A stretch of DNA of 36,042 nucleotides from Clostridia bacterium BRH_c25 (GCA_001515955.1 LOES01000238.1:1-36042); one strand, 5' to 3'; shown: positions 16,699 to 25,153, numbered from the stretch's first letter. Numbers and translations: made by a program. The notes: generated by a model from the sequence alone, not told the origin.

Positions 16699-18038
16699 GA
16701 ATTTTTAAAATAAAGCAGACCCAGGCAATCGTTATTGTATTTGCTGCGATTATTATTATGGGAAGCATATTGCTGAATCTCCCCGTTTCCTCCAAGGACG
16801 GTCAGAGCATAGGTTTTATCAATGCACTGTTTACAGCAACCTCAGCCGTATGTGTCACAGGGCTGGTAGTTGTAGATACTTATACACACTGGACTGTTTT
16901 TGGACAGATAGTAATTCTCTTGCTTATACAAATAGGCGGTCTGGGCTTTATGACCCTGGCAACTTTGTTTTCATTGGCACTGGGACGCAGAATTTCTTTC
17001 AAAGAGAGACTGCTTATTGCGGAGTCTTTAAACCAGTTCAGTCCCCAGGGGATGGTTAAGCTTATTAAGGATATTATGTTGGGTACACTTATTTTTGAAG
17101 GCTTGGGAGCTATTATACTGTCTATCAGGTTTGCAGGCCAGTTTGGAATAAGGAATGGCATTTTTAAAGGAATTTTTCATTCTGTTTCTGCATTCTGCAA
17201 TGCAGGCTTCGACCTTATGGGGGAGAAGGGACAATTCTCCAGTCTGACGGCATATGCTGAAGATCCTGTAGTAAGCCTTACGGTTATAACTTTAGTTATT
17301 ATAGGGGGATTGGGGTTTGCTGTTTGGGAGGACGTATACAAAACAAGGAACTTCAGCGAGCTGAGATTGCATACTAAATTGGTATTGACAGTGACTTCCA
17401 TACTACTGATCTCAGGCTTTATATTTTTCCTGACAATGGAGTATTCAAATGTTAAAACCTTGCAGCCTCTAAGCTTTAAAGGCAAAATTCTTGCATCAAT
17501 GTTTCAGTCGGTTACTCCAAGGACTGCGGGTTTCAACACCTTGCCGACAGGTGACTTGACTAATGCTTCAAAGCTGATGACAATGGTATTAATGTTCATA
17601 GGAGGATCACCAGGATCAACTGCCGGAGGCATCAAGACTTCTACTGCGGGTGTGCTTTTATTTTCTGTAATTTCGGTGCTTAGAGGATGCAATGATGTTA
17701 ATATGTTCAGAAAAAGGTTGGAAACTGAAGTTGTTTTCAGGGCTATGGCTATTGTCATATTAAGCCTTATTGTTATTATAGGTACAACAATAGTACTGTC
17801 CATATCCGGGCAGGCGGCATTGTTGGAGTATTTATTTGAATCGATTTCTGCATTTGGCACTGTAGGTTTATCACTGGGGGTCACCACTACCCTTGGCAGT
17901 GTAGGCAAGGCAGCATTGATTATTACCATGTTCCTGGGCAGAGTCGGGGTTCTTACCATGGGTATGGCAATCACTGTAAGAATGCAAAAATCAGAAGTAA
18001 AGCTTAAATATCCCGAAGCAAAAGTATTGGTAGGATAA
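16695..18038 (+). CDS. ktrB: Potassium uptake channel subunit KtrB
   Basis: 447 residues, the TrkH/KtrB fold of four membrane-pore-membrane repeats. The four pore loops are visible as SAVCVTGLVVVDT, SAFCNAGFDLMG, TPRTAGFNTLPT and SAFGTVGLSLG, with the selectivity-filter glycine in each. GGSPGSTAGGIKTST after the third pore is the intramembrane loop that gates KtrB. The length and missing N-terminal helices fit KtrB better than TrkH. It is coupled to the RCK gene upstream and followed 14 bp later by ktrA. Confidence 0.93.
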   Translation: MRIFKIKQTQAIVIVFAAIIIMGSILLNLPVSSKDGQSIGFINALFTATSAVCVTGLVVVDTYTHWTVFGQIVILLLIQIGGLGFMTLATLFSLALGRRISFKERLLIAESLNQFSPQGMVKLIKDIMLGTLIFEGLGAIILSIRFAGQFGIRNGIFKGIFHSVSAFCNAGFDLMGEKGQFSSLTAYAEDPVVSLTVITLVIIGGLGFAVWEDVYKTRNFSELRLHTKLVLTVTSILLISGFIFFLTMEYSNVKTLQPLSFKGKILASMFQSVTPRTAGFNTLPTGDLTNASKLMTMVLMFIGGSPGSTAGGIKTSTAGVLLFSVISVLRGCNDVNMFRKRLETEVVFRAMAIVILSLIVIIGTTIVLSISGQAALLEYLFESISAFGTVGLSLGVTTTLGSVGKAALIITMFLGRVGVLTMGMAITVRMQKSEVKLKYPEAKVLVG

Positions 18039-18052
18039 ATAGGAGGATTTCT

Positions 18053-18745
18053 ATGCAGTCATTTATAGTATTAGGACTTGGCAGATTTGGACAAAGTGTG
18101 GCAAAAACTCTCTACGATTTGGGGCATGAGGTATTGGCAATTGATGAAAATGAAACCTTGATACAGAATATTGCGGACCATATTACTTATGCTCTGGTTG
18201 GGAATGTTACTGATGAGAATGTATTGAAATCAGCGGGCACGTATGCTCTGGTTGGAAATGTTACTGATGAGAATGTATTGAAATCAGCGGGAGCAAAGAA
18301 CTTTGACGCTGCGGTCGTTTCTACAGGTAAAAACCTGGAGTCCAGTATTCTTGTAACTCAGATGCTAAAAGAAATGGGGATAAAGTATATACTGGCCAAA
18401 GCTCAAAATGAATTGCATGCGAGAGTATTGAGCAAGCTGGGAGCTGACCGGGTAGTATTCCCTGAACAGGATATGGGCGTAAGAGTTGCACATAATCTGG
18501 TTTCTACCAATATAATTGATTATATTGAGTTATCGCAGGATTATACAATAATTGAAATAAACCCGCCTAAGCGCTGGGAGGGCAAGACATTAAAGGAATT
18601 GAACGTCAGAGCAAGGCATGGCATTAATATCATTGCAATAAAAAACGGGTCAAAGATAAATGTATCACCTACTGCTGATTATATTGTAAGCAGTGATGAC
18701 GTTTTAGTAGTAATCGGACCTAAAAGTGATATAGATAAGTTTTAG
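18053..18745 (+). CDS. ktrA: Ktr system RCK regulatory subunit KtrA, with an internal tandem duplication
   Basis: 230 residues. KtrA forms a cytoplasmic ring that binds ATP/ADP and opens KtrB. The nucleotide loop GLGRFG (8-13) and acidic residue Asp31 (IDENE) are intact. Residues 45-62 (TYALVGNVTDENVLKSAG) are repeated exactly at 63-80. The coding copies, 18185-18238 and 18239-18292, differ at three third-codon positions only. One copy aligns with the normal third strand and next helix of the RCK fold, so the second is an 18-residue insertion. The RCK C domain follows at about 150-230 (WEGKTLKELNVRARHGINII), the region that binds c-di-AMP in known KtrA proteins. The protein may be altered or inactive. 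AGGAGG lies 8 bases before the ATG. Confidence 0.92.
   Translation: MQSFIVLGLGRFGQSVAKTLYDLGHEVLAIDENETLIQNIADHITYALVGNVTDENVLKSAGTYALVGNVTDENVLKSAGAKNFDAAVVSTGKNLESSILVTQMLKEMGIKYILAKAQNELHARVLSKLGADRVVFPEQDMGVRVAHNLVSTNIIDYIELSQDYTIIEINPPKRWEGKTLKELNVRARHGINIIAIKNGSKINVSPTADYIVSSDDVLVVIGPKSDIDKF
18185..18292 (+). repeat. 54-bp in-frame tandem duplication inside ktrA
   Basis: Two adjacent 54-bp units, 18185-18238 and 18239-18292, identical at 51 of 54 positions. The three differences (18187/18241, 18202/18256, 18238/18292) are all silent. Confidence 0.97.
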
Positions 18746-18866
18746 ATTTTCCAAGTAAGAATTTCGGCATCTTTAGCGATATTTTATGATTACTTTTACT
18801 TGATTGACAACAAATATAAAGGAATAATATTTTCTCCATAAAACCTTCACATCAATGAATTATAAT

Positions 18867-18906
18867 AAATCTATGCTAAATGGTCCCCTCCATTTAACAT
18901 AGATTT
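18867..18906 (+). terminator. Long hairpin after ktrA, probable terminator
   Basis: AAATCTATG, one mismatch, TAAATGG, a six-base loop (TCCCCT), then CCATTTA, a mismatch and CATAGATTT: 16 paired bases. Only a weak T-rich stretch follows (ATTTAT). It ends the kinase-Ktr operon or protects its 3' end. Confidence 0.6.
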
Positions 18907-18969
18907 ATTTATAATGCATAGGAGAGTATAAATTTATCTTAAACAAACTTTCCGTTAAATGCATTTCAT

Positions 18970-19013
18970 AAAAGGCTTCCTTAGTCGTTAAAATGCTTCA
19001 ATAGAAGCCTTTT
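18970..19013 (+). other. Perfect 10-bp stem-loop in the leader of the small peptide gene
   Basis: AAAAGGCTTC pairs with GAAGCCTTTT across a 24-base loop. It lies 42 bp before the small secreted peptide gene. It has a short T-stretch in its 3' arm but no tail, so it could be a weak attenuator or stabiliser. Confidence 0.5.
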
Positions 19014-19054
19014 CCACAAATTTAAAAAACGTATTTTATTGGAGGTAATAACAG

Positions 19055-19240
19055 ATGAAGAAATTGGTTGCTCTAACTTTGGCAGGTATGATTATGATCG
19101 CTACCTCTGTATCAGTATTCGCTGATAATGCAGTGTCCGTCATGGCAACAGAAAAAGGCGGAAAGGCAGTAGCTGCTTGTGCAAAGGAAATGGACAAAGG
19201 TGTCTCGGAATGCGCCCGAATGACGGAGTGCAACGAATAA
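19055..19240 (+). CDS. Small secreted cysteine-containing peptide
   Basis: 61 residues. A clear signal peptide (KKLVALTLAGMIMIATSVSV, cleavage likely after VFA at 23) leaves a mature peptide of about 38 residues with Cys42, Cys53 and Cys59 and many charged residues (KEMDKGVSECARMTECNE). TTGGAGG lies 10 bases before the ATG, and a strong terminator follows, so this is a complete single-gene unit. I recognise no family. It could be a secreted metal-binding, signalling or bacteriocin-like peptide; none of these can be shown. Confidence 0.75.
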   Translation: MKKLVALTLAGMIMIATSVSVFADNAVSVMATEKGGKAVAACAKEMDKGVSECARMTECNE

Positions 19241-19273
19241 AACTCAAATAAGCCATTGTACCTGGATGATTAG

Positions 19274-19315
19274 CCTTCTTATACTTGGAAGTACTATAGT
19301 ATAAGAAGGTTTTTT
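19274..19315 (+). terminator. Strong terminator after the small peptide gene
   Basis: A 12-bp perfect stem, CCTTCTTATACT with AGTATAAGAAGG, followed by six T. Confidence 0.95.
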
Positions 19316-19453
19316 CTATGAGCAGGTATTTTACATGCATTTTATACTATCTGAATAGTAATTTAACATTCCTTGCGACAGGACTTAACAGAGCTCTTGT
19401 ATATTTAAATTAGAGATGATGCTATTTACTAATCTGAAGTAAGGAATGATAAC

Positions 19454-21553
19454 ATGAACAGACTGAACAATACCTCGCCATTCAATTTATTAAAATCTAC
19501 GCTTATAGGATTTAGAAAAAACAAAAGACCTTACCAAAAGCTTTCTAAGCTATCAAATGTTTCTATACGTAATAAAATCATCAGTATTGTTATCATAGCA
19601 GTTCTGATCCCAATGGGCATGTCTACATATATTTCGGGGAAAACAGTAGCGGACAAAATTGAAAATGAAGCAAAGGCAAGATTGTTTGATACGCTTGATT
19701 CATCAATTTTCTATATTGAAGATTATCAGAAAAGAGCAAAAGATAATGCATCTATTCTTTCTAATGCAGCAGAGCTTAGACAATATTGCACAGACGGTGA
19801 TAATTTAAAGGCCTCGCAGTTCCTAGTCCAGCTTTCAAGTGAGATTGAACTGGATTTTGCAATGGTTGCAGATAAGGATAAAAAGCTGCTTAGCAGAACT
19901 GATCAACCTATGAGATCCGGGGATGACCTATCAAATGACTATATGATTAAAAGCGGATTTGCCGGATTCAGAAACACAATTATATATCCAACAGCAAACG
20001 GGATGACAATTCAATCAGTCTCGCCAATCAAATCAAGTACTGCTGCAACCGGAGTACAGACAATAGGCGCGATAATCATCCAATACAATATTGATAGGCA
20101 CTTTGTTGAAAGTATAAAAGAAATGAATGGGATGGAGACTGCACTTTATGTTGGAGACAGCATAATTTCTACATTGGTGGATGAAAAAGATCCGAATTTA
20201 AGTGAGATCAAGTCAGAGTTAAGAATCAGCAGTGATATGCAGGACAGACTGGCTAAGTCAAAGGAACAGCAAATTGAGACCAAGAAAATTGAGGGTAAGC
20301 TTTATAGTGTTGCATACAAACCGATTTGTAATAATAAATCAGAAATTGTAGGTATATTATCAATAGCGATGCCCCAGGATGAGATTGTTACAGCTAAAAA
20401 AAATGTACAGATTTATATCTTTATGATAGGCCTGGCCGGTATCTTATTTGCAATCCTATTTACTGCCCTCACTTCCAAAAGCATTGTAAACCCGATCAGA
20501 AAGCTTGTGAGTGACACCAAGGTGATAGCAGAAGGAAACCTGATATATAAATCCGATATTAACGGTAAGGATGAAGTCGGCCGGCTTGCAAGTGAATTCA
20601 ATGCTATGGCGGACTCCCTGAGAAATCTTATATTGCAGGTGCGGCATACTGTTGATACAAGTACAAGCTCCTCAAAAACCTTAACTTTATATATAAAGGA
20701 TGTAAGAGAGATATCACATAAGGTGGAAGCAATATCAGAGAGTATAAAACAAGGTTCTCAGGAGCAATTTGAGTATTTGAACCAAACTAAGAGCGAAATT
20801 ACTAATGTTTCTATTTCGGCAACAGAAATATCCAGCCAGACTGAAGAAATTGTCAGGCACACGAATACAGCAAAGCAAGTTGTGGAAAAAGAGGCAAACT
20901 CGTTAAAAGAGCTAGCAAATAGTATGTATTTTACCAGAGATACAATCATGAATATGACTAATAAAATAGCTGATTTTAAGTTGAATCTGCAGCAGGTACG
21001 AAAAGCTGTTGGAATTATAACTGCCATAGCAGCTCAAACAAAGCTTCTCGCATTAAACGCTGCAATAGAAGCAGCCAGAGCCGGTGATGCAGGTAAAGGC
21101 TTCGGAGTGGTAGCTGAAGAAGTAAGAAAGCTTTCGGATGAGTCAAACAACTCAATTGCTATAATTAATGGAATAATAAAAGCCTTGTTTACTGAAATGG
21201 AAGCAACAATAAATGTTGTGAAGGAAAGTGCAAGTAATTTTGAGCGATGCAGTACTATAGCAAATAGCACGGAAAAATCCTTCGGAGACATTGTACATAC
21301 AATTAATGAAGTAAACAGTATGATATCGGATATATCGGGCAAGGCCGGCATGCAGGCCGCAAATACTGATAAAATATCAAACATCATACGTGATGCAAGT
21401 ATTATATCTCAAGACTCCTTCAGTCAATCGGAGCTTATGCACGAAGGTGCTTTAAAACAAAGCCGGCAGCTTGTCAAATTGATAGAAGAACTTGACATGC
21501 TGACGGGGGATATTGGGAAGACCCATTCGGTTATGGAGAAATTTAATGTGTGA
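19454..21553 (+). CDS. Methyl-accepting chemotaxis protein
   Basis: 699 residues. A membrane segment at about 40-60 is followed by an external sensor domain of about 260 residues, probably Cache-like (FAMVADKDKKLLSRT, TIGAIIIQYNIDRHFVE, LYSVAYKPI). A second membrane segment lies at about 320-342, then HAMP (VNPIRKLVSDTKVIAEGNL) and a long coiled-coil signalling domain. The conserved hairpin that contacts CheA and CheW is clear at about 520-565 (KLLALNAAIEAARAGDAG, then GFGVVAEEVRKLSDES). The ligand is unknown. It is a single gene between terminators. No chemotaxis kinase genes are in the window. Confidence 0.93.
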   Translation: MNRLNNTSPFNLLKSTLIGFRKNKRPYQKLSKLSNVSIRNKIISIVIIAVLIPMGMSTYISGKTVADKIENEAKARLFDTLDSSIFYIEDYQKRAKDNASILSNAAELRQYCTDGDNLKASQFLVQLSSEIELDFAMVADKDKKLLSRTDQPMRSGDDLSNDYMIKSGFAGFRNTIIYPTANGMTIQSVSPIKSSTAATGVQTIGAIIIQYNIDRHFVESIKEMNGMETALYVGDSIISTLVDEKDPNLSEIKSELRISSDMQDRLAKSKEQQIETKKIEGKLYSVAYKPICNNKSEIVGILSIAMPQDEIVTAKKNVQIYIFMIGLAGILFAILFTALTSKSIVNPIRKLVSDTKVIAEGNLIYKSDINGKDEVGRLASEFNAMADSLRNLILQVRHTVDTSTSSSKTLTLYIKDVREISHKVEAISESIKQGSQEQFEYLNQTKSEITNVSISATEISSQTEEIVRHTNTAKQVVEKEANSLKELANSMYFTRDTIMNMTNKIADFKLNLQQVRKAVGIITAIAAQTKLLALNAAIEAARAGDAGKGFGVVAEEVRKLSDESNNSIAIINGIIKALFTEMEATINVVKESASNFERCSTIANSTEKSFGDIVHTINEVNSMISDISGKAGMQAANTDKISNIIRDASIISQDSFSQSELMHEGALKQSRQLVKLIEELDMLTGDIGKTHSVMEKFNV

Positions 21554-21557
21554 ATGC

Positions 21558-21591
21558 AATAAAGAAGGTTCAATCTTGAACCTTCTTTATT
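21558..21591. terminator. Bidirectional terminator between the chemoreceptor and DUF2680 genes
   Basis: A 14-bp perfect stem, AATAAAGAAGGTTC with GAACCTTCTTTATT, with a six-base loop, between convergent genes. T-rich arms serve both strands. Confidence 0.85.
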
Positions 21592-21618
21592 ATAGAGAGG
21601 GTCTTAGATGTTACCGGT

Positions 21619-21984
21619 TTATTGGACGGAATTAAAACCATTCATCATATTGTAGCCATATCCTGTGCCCATCATACCACGGCCAAACCCATATCCTGTA
21701 TTAGCACCACCGCGGATTCCACCGCAAACTCCAAAGCCTGTGGCATTTGTAAAGCCATCTCCTAAATGAAATTTTTCCATTTGGTCAATATTACTTTTAT
21801 ACAATTCAGCCTGCTCCTTTGTTATTGAACCGGCTTGTTCGGCCTGTTCGATTTGTGCCTTTTTCCAGGATATCATATCCCTGAACCATTGTGGTACATC
21901 TGTAGTGTCATCTGCAAATACAAAAGCTGTAAGCATAAGTGACAGTACGGTCACTATAGTGACTAATGCTGTTATTCTTTTCAT
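21619..21984 (-). CDS. Secreted DUF2680 protein with Gly-rich tail
   Basis: 121 residues. A signal peptide at 1-24 (KRITALVTIVTVLSLMLTAF, then VFA) precedes a DUF2680-like segment at about 29-75 (VPQWFRDMISWKKAQIEQA, then GSITKEQAELY). The tail is rich in Gly, Tyr and Met (GYGFGRGMMGTGYGYNMMNG). DUF2680 proteins are small exported proteins of unknown function, frequent in Clostridia. GGAGG lies upstream of the start on this strand. Confidence 0.8.
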   Translation of the reverse strand: MKRITALVTIVTVLSLMLTAFVFADDTTDVPQWFRDMISWKKAQIEQAEQAGSITKEQAELYKSNIDQMEKFHLGDGFTNATGFGVCGGIRGGANTGYGFGRGMMGTGYGYNMMNGFNSVQ

Positions 21985-22018
21985 ATGTATAACCTCCTTG
22001 TAATTCTATATCTTTATA

Positions 22019-22032
22019 TTACCAGGGTAATG
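22019..22032. promoter_or_regulatory. Inverted repeat upstream of the DUF2680 gene
   Basis: ATTACC-AG-GGTAAT, six-base arms, 35 bp upstream of the DUF2680 start codon. It could be an operator; no regulator is identified. Confidence 0.35.
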
Positions 22033-22090
22033 TGAAGAAAATTTGAAGAAACATATTTTTTCAAATCTCTTGGAATATATAATAAAGTGC

Positions 22091-22119
22091 TTGAAATAAC
22101 TAAAACTGGATGATATAAT
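22091..22119 (+). promoter_or_regulatory. Promoter of cymR-cysK
   Basis: TTGAAA at 22091-22096, a 17-bp spacer and TATAAT at 22114-22119. The cymR ATG is 40 bp downstream of the -10 box. Confidence 0.88.
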
Positions 22120-22159
22120 AAAAATAAAATAAAACATATAGGAATAGTAGGAGATACAA

Positions 22160-22606
22160 ATGAAGATTTCTACAAAAGGCAGGTATGGGTTAAGGGCAAT
22201 GGTTGATCTGGCAGTATATTCCAGAGGGGATCATATATCCTTGAAGAGCATTGCTGAAAGACAGAATATATCAGAAGGTTATCTGGAGCAGGTTTTCTCC
22301 ATATTGAGGAAAGCCGGGCTGCTAAACAGCATTAAAGGTGCACAGGGAGGATATGTATTGGCAGAGAAGCCGACAAATATAACTGTTGGTGCGGTGTTGA
22401 GAGTACTGGAGGGAAATCTTTCGGTAATTGATGAGAAAAGTATGGAAGAGAAAACAAATGACAGAATTGAAGACTGTATAAGAGAAAAGGTGTGGAGTAC
22501 AATAAATACAAGTATTAACGAAGTGGTAGACAAGATAACTCTGGAAGAACTGATGGATGAGTATAACAAGATGGCAAACCTGGAAGCGGACATGTATTAT
22601 ATATAG
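22160..22606 (+). CDS. cymR: Rrf2-family regulator, CymR type
   Basis: 148 residues with the Rrf2 winged helix at the start ([52 protein letters not shown]). The protein has only one Cys, so it lacks the three-Cys iron-sulfur site of IscR and fits CymR, the repressor of cysteine and sulfur genes in Firmicutes. B. subtilis CymR uses CysK as its co-repressor, and here cysK lies 38 bp downstream in the same unit. A TTGAAA/TATAAT promoter precedes it. Confidence 0.85.
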   Translation: MKISTKGRYGLRAMVDLAVYSRGDHISLKSIAERQNISEGYLEQVFSILRKAGLLNSIKGAQGGYVLAEKPTNITVGAVLRVLEGNLSVIDEKSMEEKTNDRIEDCIREKVWSTINTSINEVVDKITLEELMDEYNKMANLEADMYYI

Positions 22607-22644
22607 ACAGAAAAAATGATAATTTATTTTGGAGGTATATTGGT

Positions 22645-23580
22645 GTGAAGAAAATATCGAGGAGTATTACTGAGCTTATAGGAAACACCCCGCTGCTTGA
22701 GATTAAGAATTATAATGAGCAAAATGGCATTGGAGGAAGGATTATTGCAAAGCTTGAATATTTCAATCCGGGAGGAAGCGTCAAGGACAGGATAGGTAAT
22801 GCTATGATAAAGGACGCAGAGGATAAAGGGCTTATAAACAAGGATACGGTAATAATCGAGCCTACAAGCGGAAATACAGGAATAGCTCTGGCGTTTGTTT
22901 CAGCCGCAAAGGGTTATCGTCTTATCCTTACAATGCCGGATACTATGAGTATTGAACGAAGGAGTCTTCTTTCTGCACTTGGGGCAGAGCTGGTTCTTAC
23001 TCCAGGAGCTGAAGGAATGAAAGGGACAATAAAGAAGGCTGAAGAGTTGGTTGCAGAAATACCCAATGCTTTTATGCCGCAGCAGTTTAAGAATCCCTCA
23101 AACCCTGAGATTCATAAGGTAACAACAGCGGAAGAAATTTGGAGAGATACAGAAGGGCAGATAGATGTATTTATTGCAGGAGTTGGAACCGGTGGAACAA
23201 TTACAGGAGTTGGAGAGGCACTTAAGGCAAAGAATCCTGATATAAGGATTATAGCAGTAGAGCCCGAGGATTCACCGGTGTTGTCGGGGGGGAGCCCGGG
23301 ACCTCACAAGATACAGGGAATAGGAGCCGGCTTTATTCCGGACATTCTAAATAAAGATGTTATTGATGAGATTTTCAAGGTAAAGAATGAAGAGGCTTTT
23401 GCAGCAGCCAGGAGGCTTGCGGGTACAGAGGGCTTGTTGGTCGGAATTTCCTCAGGGGCAGCGCTTCATGCAGCAACCGAGGTTGCCGGGAGACCGGAGA
23501 ATAAAAGTAAAAACATAATAGTGCTTCTGCCGGATACAGGGGAAAGATACCTGTCCACAACGCTATTCCAGAGTGTATAA
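22645..23580 (+). CDS. cysK: Cysteine synthase A (O-acetylserine sulfhydrylase)
   Basis: 311 residues, usual length. It makes cysteine from O-acetylserine and sulfide using pyridoxal phosphate. The PLP lysine is Lys47 in [14 protein letters not shown]; the substrate loop TSGNTG is at 74-79 and the phosphate-binding GTGGTITG near 181. Start GTG is 9 bases after GGAGG. The pairing with cymR suggests regulation through the CymR-CysK complex. Confidence 0.95.
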   Translation: MKKISRSITELIGNTPLLEIKNYNEQNGIGGRIIAKLEYFNPGGSVKDRIGNAMIKDAEDKGLINKDTVIIEPTSGNTGIALAFVSAAKGYRLILTMPDTMSIERRSLLSALGAELVLTPGAEGMKGTIKKAEELVAEIPNAFMPQQFKNPSNPEIHKVTTAEEIWRDTEGQIDVFIAGVGTGGTITGVGEALKAKNPDIRIIAVEPEDSPVLSGGSPGPHKIQGIGAGFIPDILNKDVIDEIFKVKNEEAFAAARRLAGTEGLLVGISSGAALHAATEVAGRPENKSKNIIVLLPDTGERYLSTTLFQSV

Positions 23581-23589
23581 CAAAAAGCA

Positions 23590-23627
23590 AAACTTCTGCC
23601 TGATTAATAACAGGCAGAAGTTTTTTT
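23590..23627. terminator. Bidirectional terminator between cysK and the E1-like gene
   Basis: A 13-bp perfect stem, AAACTTCTGCCTG with CAGGCAGAAGTTT, followed by a T-run to 23627. On the other strand it also ends in a T-rich tail, and it sits between convergent genes. Confidence 0.93.
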
Positions 23628-25009
23628 CACTTGCCGCATAATTCGCAGTAGCGGTTTTTTGCGTGATCAGCAACATATATATCAGTATCAAAAACATCAA
23701 AAAGCAGTATTCTGTTTTTAAGGGATCTACCAATGCCTGTTAAAAGCTTTATAGCTTCTGCAGCTTGTATTATACCCATTACTCCCGGTACAAGACCCAA
23801 AACGCCTCTTTCAGAGCAGGAAGGCAATGAACTGTTCTCCTTTGACTCAGGAAAAATACAGCGGTAGCAGTGCCCCTCATCAGGAATGATGGATGTGGCA
23901 AGACCGGATATATCCAGTGCGCCGGCTTCTATCAGAGGTTTCTTTGCTGCATAGCAGGCATCATTGAGGATATATCTGGCGGGCAGATTATCAAGGCCTC
24001 CTATTATAATATCGTATGAGCTTATAATATCCCGGACATTATCTTTACTAATTCCGGTATAATATGTATCCAAGCTGATATTGGAATTTATTTGCCTGAG
24101 GAATATCTCCGCTGACTGCACTTTAGGCATACCTAATCTTAAAGTAGAGTGCATAATTTGCCTGTTAAGGTTGCTTAGCTCTACATCATCAAAATCAACC
24201 AGCCCCAGCCTGCCTATACCTGAAGCTGCCAGAGCATAAGCAGCAGGAGAGCCCAGGCCGCCACAGCCTATAATCAGTGCTTTAAAATCAGATAGAGCCG
24301 CAAGACTGTTTTCCGGCACCTTAATACTGCGAAGCTTGTTAAGCAAATCAGTCGAGCTGCCGACAAAATCAAATTCCATAGCTGACAAGTCGTGGTACAA
24401 TGCTTCTGACAAAGGCTTTCCAAGGGATAAAGTCAGCTTGATGTGTTCAATAACGGCTATTAAGCTTGAAAAGTAGGCGGAAATATTGTCAAAACAACAA
24501 GAAGCATTGATATTGCCGAGGTTCGGATACCCTCCCAATTCCTTTGAAAACGCCTCAAGCTCAAGCTGATTGATGAAGGTTTGCACAGCTCCACTCCATC
24601 CGTTATTTACAGCTACTATTGTCGGTATATATTTTTCACGGCAATCAGTTTTGAGAATGCTCCGCAAGGTTTTTTCAACATAACTGAGACTGCCCGAAAT
24701 TATCCTTGTCGTGGCTTGTACTTCTGAAGCTTCTGAGACTTCTTTAGCCAGAAGCTGGATTTTTGTATCGCTATTTAAATCAGAAAGATTTTCTGATAAT
24801 TTCTCCCAATTAGAAGCATTGGCTATGTGGCAGTATACTTGTCCAATTCCTGATGCTGAGATATAATATAACGCAAGGGATACATCCTTAAGGTCCTCAC
24901 CAAAAAAAACCGCTGAAGAATCAAGGATTTTTCTCTGACCTTGCCCGCTTATTTCAGGTATTAAAATATGTCTCATATATCTGCAAATCTGATCTTTTGA
25001 CAGTATCAT
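23627..25009 (-). CDS. Tandem E1-like (ThiF/MoeB) protein: degenerate N-half fused to active-looking C-half
   Basis: 460 residues, nearly twice the usual ThiF/MoeB length. The C-terminal half (about 238-460) is an intact adenylating domain: GCGGLGS at 248-254, Asp272, NLNRQ with Arg283, Lys296, Asp340, zinc-type pairs Cys381/Cys384 and Cys455/Cys458, and Cys398 in SLPSCSERGVLG. The N-terminal half (1-about 235) begins like a normal ThiF protein (RYMRHILIPEISGQGQRKIL), but the nucleotide loop reads FFGEDLKDVS. Residues 179-216 (HIKLTLSLGKPL) resemble the end of a second ThiF domain. It looks like a pseudo-E1/E1 fusion. The likely role is activation of a sulfur-carrier protein C-terminus; the partner is not in the window. 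It converges on cysK. AGGAGGT lies 7 bases before the ATG. Confidence 0.85.
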   Translation of the reverse strand: MILSKDQICRYMRHILIPEISGQGQRKILDSSAVFFGEDLKDVSLALYYISASGIGQVYCHIANASNWEKLSENLSDLNSDTKIQLLAKEVSEASEVQATTRIISGSLSYVEKTLRSILKTDCREKYIPTIVAVNNGWSGAVQTFINQLELEAFSKELGGYPNLGNINASCCFDNISAYFSSLIAVIEHIKLTLSLGKPLSEALYHDLSAMEFDFVGSSTDLLNKLRSIKVPENSLAALSDFKALIIGCGGLGSPAAYALAASGIGRLGLVDFDDVELSNLNRQIMHSTLRLGMPKVQSAEIFLRQINSNISLDTYYTGISKDNVRDIISSYDIIIGGLDNLPARYILNDACYAAKKPLIEAGALDISGLATSIIPDEGHCYRCIFPESKENSSLPSCSERGVLGLVPGVMGIIQAAEAIKLLTGIGRSLKNRILLFDVFDTDIYVADHAKNRYCELCGK

Positions 25010-25153
25010 CCGTCATACCTCCTGTGAAGCTAAAGAATTCATTATTATCGCAATTCTAATCATAAGCCTGAAATATGAAGATTGTATGAAGATAACGAGA
25101 AATAATCAATATACGGTGAAATTGTCAATAGTAGTCAAATAGTAGGATAACTC

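Larger units (their letters stand above)
18746..19054 (+). other. Intergenic region, 309 bp, with two long hairpins
   Basis: It contains the post-ktrA hairpin (18867-18906), a second perfect hairpin in the leader of the small peptide gene (18970-19013), and a TTGACA at 18804-18809 with no good -10 box at normal spacing. I see no gene in it. Confidence 0.6.

Noticed and set aside
18053..18745. ktrA as a pseudogene
   Set aside because: The duplication keeps the frame, and both the nucleotide loop and the C-domain are intact, so loss of function cannot be claimed.
18804..18832. A promoter with TTGACA after ktrA
   Set aside because: The -35 is perfect but no adequate -10 box occurs at 16-18 bp spacing.
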